Shown: in pieces, positions 13,555-14,551 of the stretch
How positions within the stretch are numbered: position 1 is the stretch's first letter
Layout of the letters: each line of letters opens with the position of its first letter
NCBI GenBank assembly: GCA_017397205.1
Contig: JAFQJX010000223.1
Coordinates: 1 to 14,551, forward strand
Source of the DNA: Clostridia bacterium
GTDB lineage: Bacteria; Bacillota; Clostridia; Oscillospirales; CAG-272
Length of the DNA: 14,551 nt
Direction of reading: 5' to 3'
Program-made: the position numbers and the translations under genes
Notes under the pieces: model-generated
What the model saw: only the letters and a program-made list of their open reading frames with translations
Told to the model about the DNA's origin: nothing
Databases searched by the model: none

Positions 13555-14551
13555 TTAAGAGTGGAGCTCGCCCAGCTTCTTCAGATGCTCGTAACGGGCC
13601 TTTGCGGTCTCGTCTGCCTTGGCAAACAGCGCCTCTGCCCTTTCGGGGAAGGTCTGTGCCAGACGGGCGTAACGCGCCTCGCCCTTGATGAATGCCTGGT
13701 AGTCACCCGTGGGCTCCTTGCTGTCCAGGGAGAAGGCGGGCTTGCCCTCTGCCTTGAGCGTAGGATTGTAACGGAACAGGTTCCAGTAGCCGGCCTCAAC
13801 TGCCTTCTTCATCTCGTACTGGCAGTTCTGCATTCCGCCGCCCTTAATGCCGTGCATTTCACAGGGAGCGTAGCCGATGATGAGGGAGGGACCCTTGTAT
13901 GCCTCTGCCTCTGCCAGCGCCTTCATCAGCTGGTTGGGGTCTGCGCCCATCGCAACCTGAGCCACGTAAACGTAGCCGTAGGACATTGCGATTTCTGCAA
14001 GACTCTTCTTGCCGATTGCCTTACCTGCTGCGGCAAACTGAGCAACCTGACCGATGTTGGATGCCTTGGATGCCTGACCGCCCGTGTTGGAGTAAACCTC
14101 GGTATCAAATACCATGACGTTGACATCCTCACCGGAGGCAAGCACGTGGTCGAGACCGCCGAAGCCGATATCGTATGCCCAGCCGTCGCCACCGAAGATC
14201 CATACGGACTTCTTGGAGAGGTAATCCTTCTCGGCGAGAATCTTCTTCGCCAGCTCGCAGTCGCAGGTAGCAAGTGCTGCCACGAGTGCCTCGGTTGCCT
14301 CACCGTTTGCCTGACCGTCCTCAAAGGTTTCCAGATACTTGTTTGCAGCAGCGAGGAGTTCCTCGGATGCCTTGCCGGAGGCAACGATTTCCTCGGATGC
14401 CTTGCCGGAGGCAACGATTTCCTCGGATGCCTTGCCGGAGGCAACGATTTCCTCCACGTAGCCCTTCAACTTTGCGCGGATGGTCTTCTGACCGATTGCC
14501 ATACCGAAGCCGTGCTCGGCGTTATCCTCAAACAGAGAGTTTGCCCAAGCG
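13555..14551 (-). CDS. nifJ: Pyruvate:ferredoxin (flavodoxin) oxidoreductase, C-terminal part (5' end beyond the window)
   Basis: The reading frame is open to the window edge and encodes 331 residues of the C-terminal domain. It begins AWANSLFEDNAEHGFGM, the conserved SLFEDNAEFGxGM segment, so the ATG at 14502 is internal and not a start. The thiamine-pyrophosphate site is GGDGWAYDIGFGG, with NVMVFDTEVYSNTGGQ downstream, and GYAPCEMHGIKGG follows. The enzyme converts pyruvate, CoA and oxidised ferredoxin to acetyl-CoA, CO2 and reduced ferredoxin in the cytoplasm, the central energy reaction of fermentative Clostridia. The C-terminus ends normally (LKKLGELHS). Odd feature: the linker between the iron-sulfur and TPP regions holds three identical 10-residue repeats (EEIVASGKAS) encoded by perfect 30-bp DNA repeats. 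The gene is followed by a strong terminator. Confidence 0.96.
   Translation of the reverse strand, partial: AWANSLFEDNAEHGFGMAIGQKTIRAKLKGYVEEIVASGKASEEIVASGKASEEIVASGKASEELLAAANKYLETFEDGQANGEATEALVAALATCDCELAKKILAEKDYLSKKSVWIFGGDGWAYDIGFGGLDHVLASGEDVNVMVFDTEVYSNTGGQASKASNIGQVAQFAAAGKAIGKKSLAEIAMSYGYVYVAQVAMGADPNQLMKALAEAEAYKGPSLIIGYAPCEMHGIKGGGMQNCQYEMKKAVEAGYWNLFRYNPTLKAEGKPAFSLDSKEPTGDYQAFIKGEARYARLAQTFPERAEALFAKADETAKARYEHLKKLGELHS
14361..14450 (-). repeat. Perfect 30-bp tandem triplication within the PFOR gene
   Basis: Three identical, head-to-tail 30-bp units occupy 14361-14390, 14391-14420 and 14421-14450, with four more matching bases after. Each encodes EEIVASGKAS in frame, so the protein simply gains 10 residues per unit. 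Complete identity, including third codon positions, points to recent expansion by slippage or unequal recombination, or to an assembly artefact. Confidence 0.97.

Noticed and set aside
14500..14502. ATG 14502 as the start of a short PFOR-like gene
   Set aside because: The frame stays open upstream and encodes the conserved SLFEDNAE segment, so this Met is internal and the gene is only cut by the window edge.

Overview
The window looks like chromosome from an anaerobic, moderately GC-rich member of the Clostridia (Bacillota). This is inferred from pyruvate:ferredoxin oxidoreductase, an RNase M5/DUF4093 protein, a long peptidase U32/DUF3656 protein, strong AGGAGG-type ribosome binding sites and many short intrinsic terminators. 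No rRNA, tRNA, CRISPR, transposase or phage gene was seen. All recognised genes are on the minus strand, so transcription runs from high to low coordinates. The many long plus-strand reading frames are shadows of these genes.

From the right edge leftwards there are three expressed blocks. (1) The 3' part of a pyruvate:ferredoxin oxidoreductase gene (13555-14551, 5' end outside the window) carries a perfect 30-bp tandem triplication and ends at a 12-bp-stem terminator. (2) A 370-bp gene-free stretch follows (13185-13554). It contains a hairpin/linker repeat array (13288-13496) and the promoter of a monocistronic glycerophosphodiester phosphodiesterase-like gene (12330-13184), which ends at its own terminator. 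(3) A housekeeping operon follows: peptidase U32 family (RNA hydroxylation type) - maf - nth - rnmV-like (12235 to 8351). Its promoter overlaps the preceding terminator, and a terminator with extra hairpins follows it.

The left half is one tightly coupled operon (8100 to 58): a 5-codon leader ORF, ABC ATPase, ABC-2 permease, two different GldG-like membrane-anchored proteins and a 1031-aa DUF4340-like protein. Gaps are 9 bp or less and there are 4-, 4- and 1-bp overlaps. This is the GldA/GldF/GldG-type ABC system found in many non-gliding bacteria. Its substrate is unknown, and the sequence does not reveal one.

The most unusual signal is the array at 13288-13496. Ten copies of A(C/T)TTCAT plus one degenerate copy alternate with 10-, 13- and 12-bp spacers in a fixed order. 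That order repeats as two exact 93-bp blocks. Several spacers are short hairpins whose stem sequence changes while pairing is kept.
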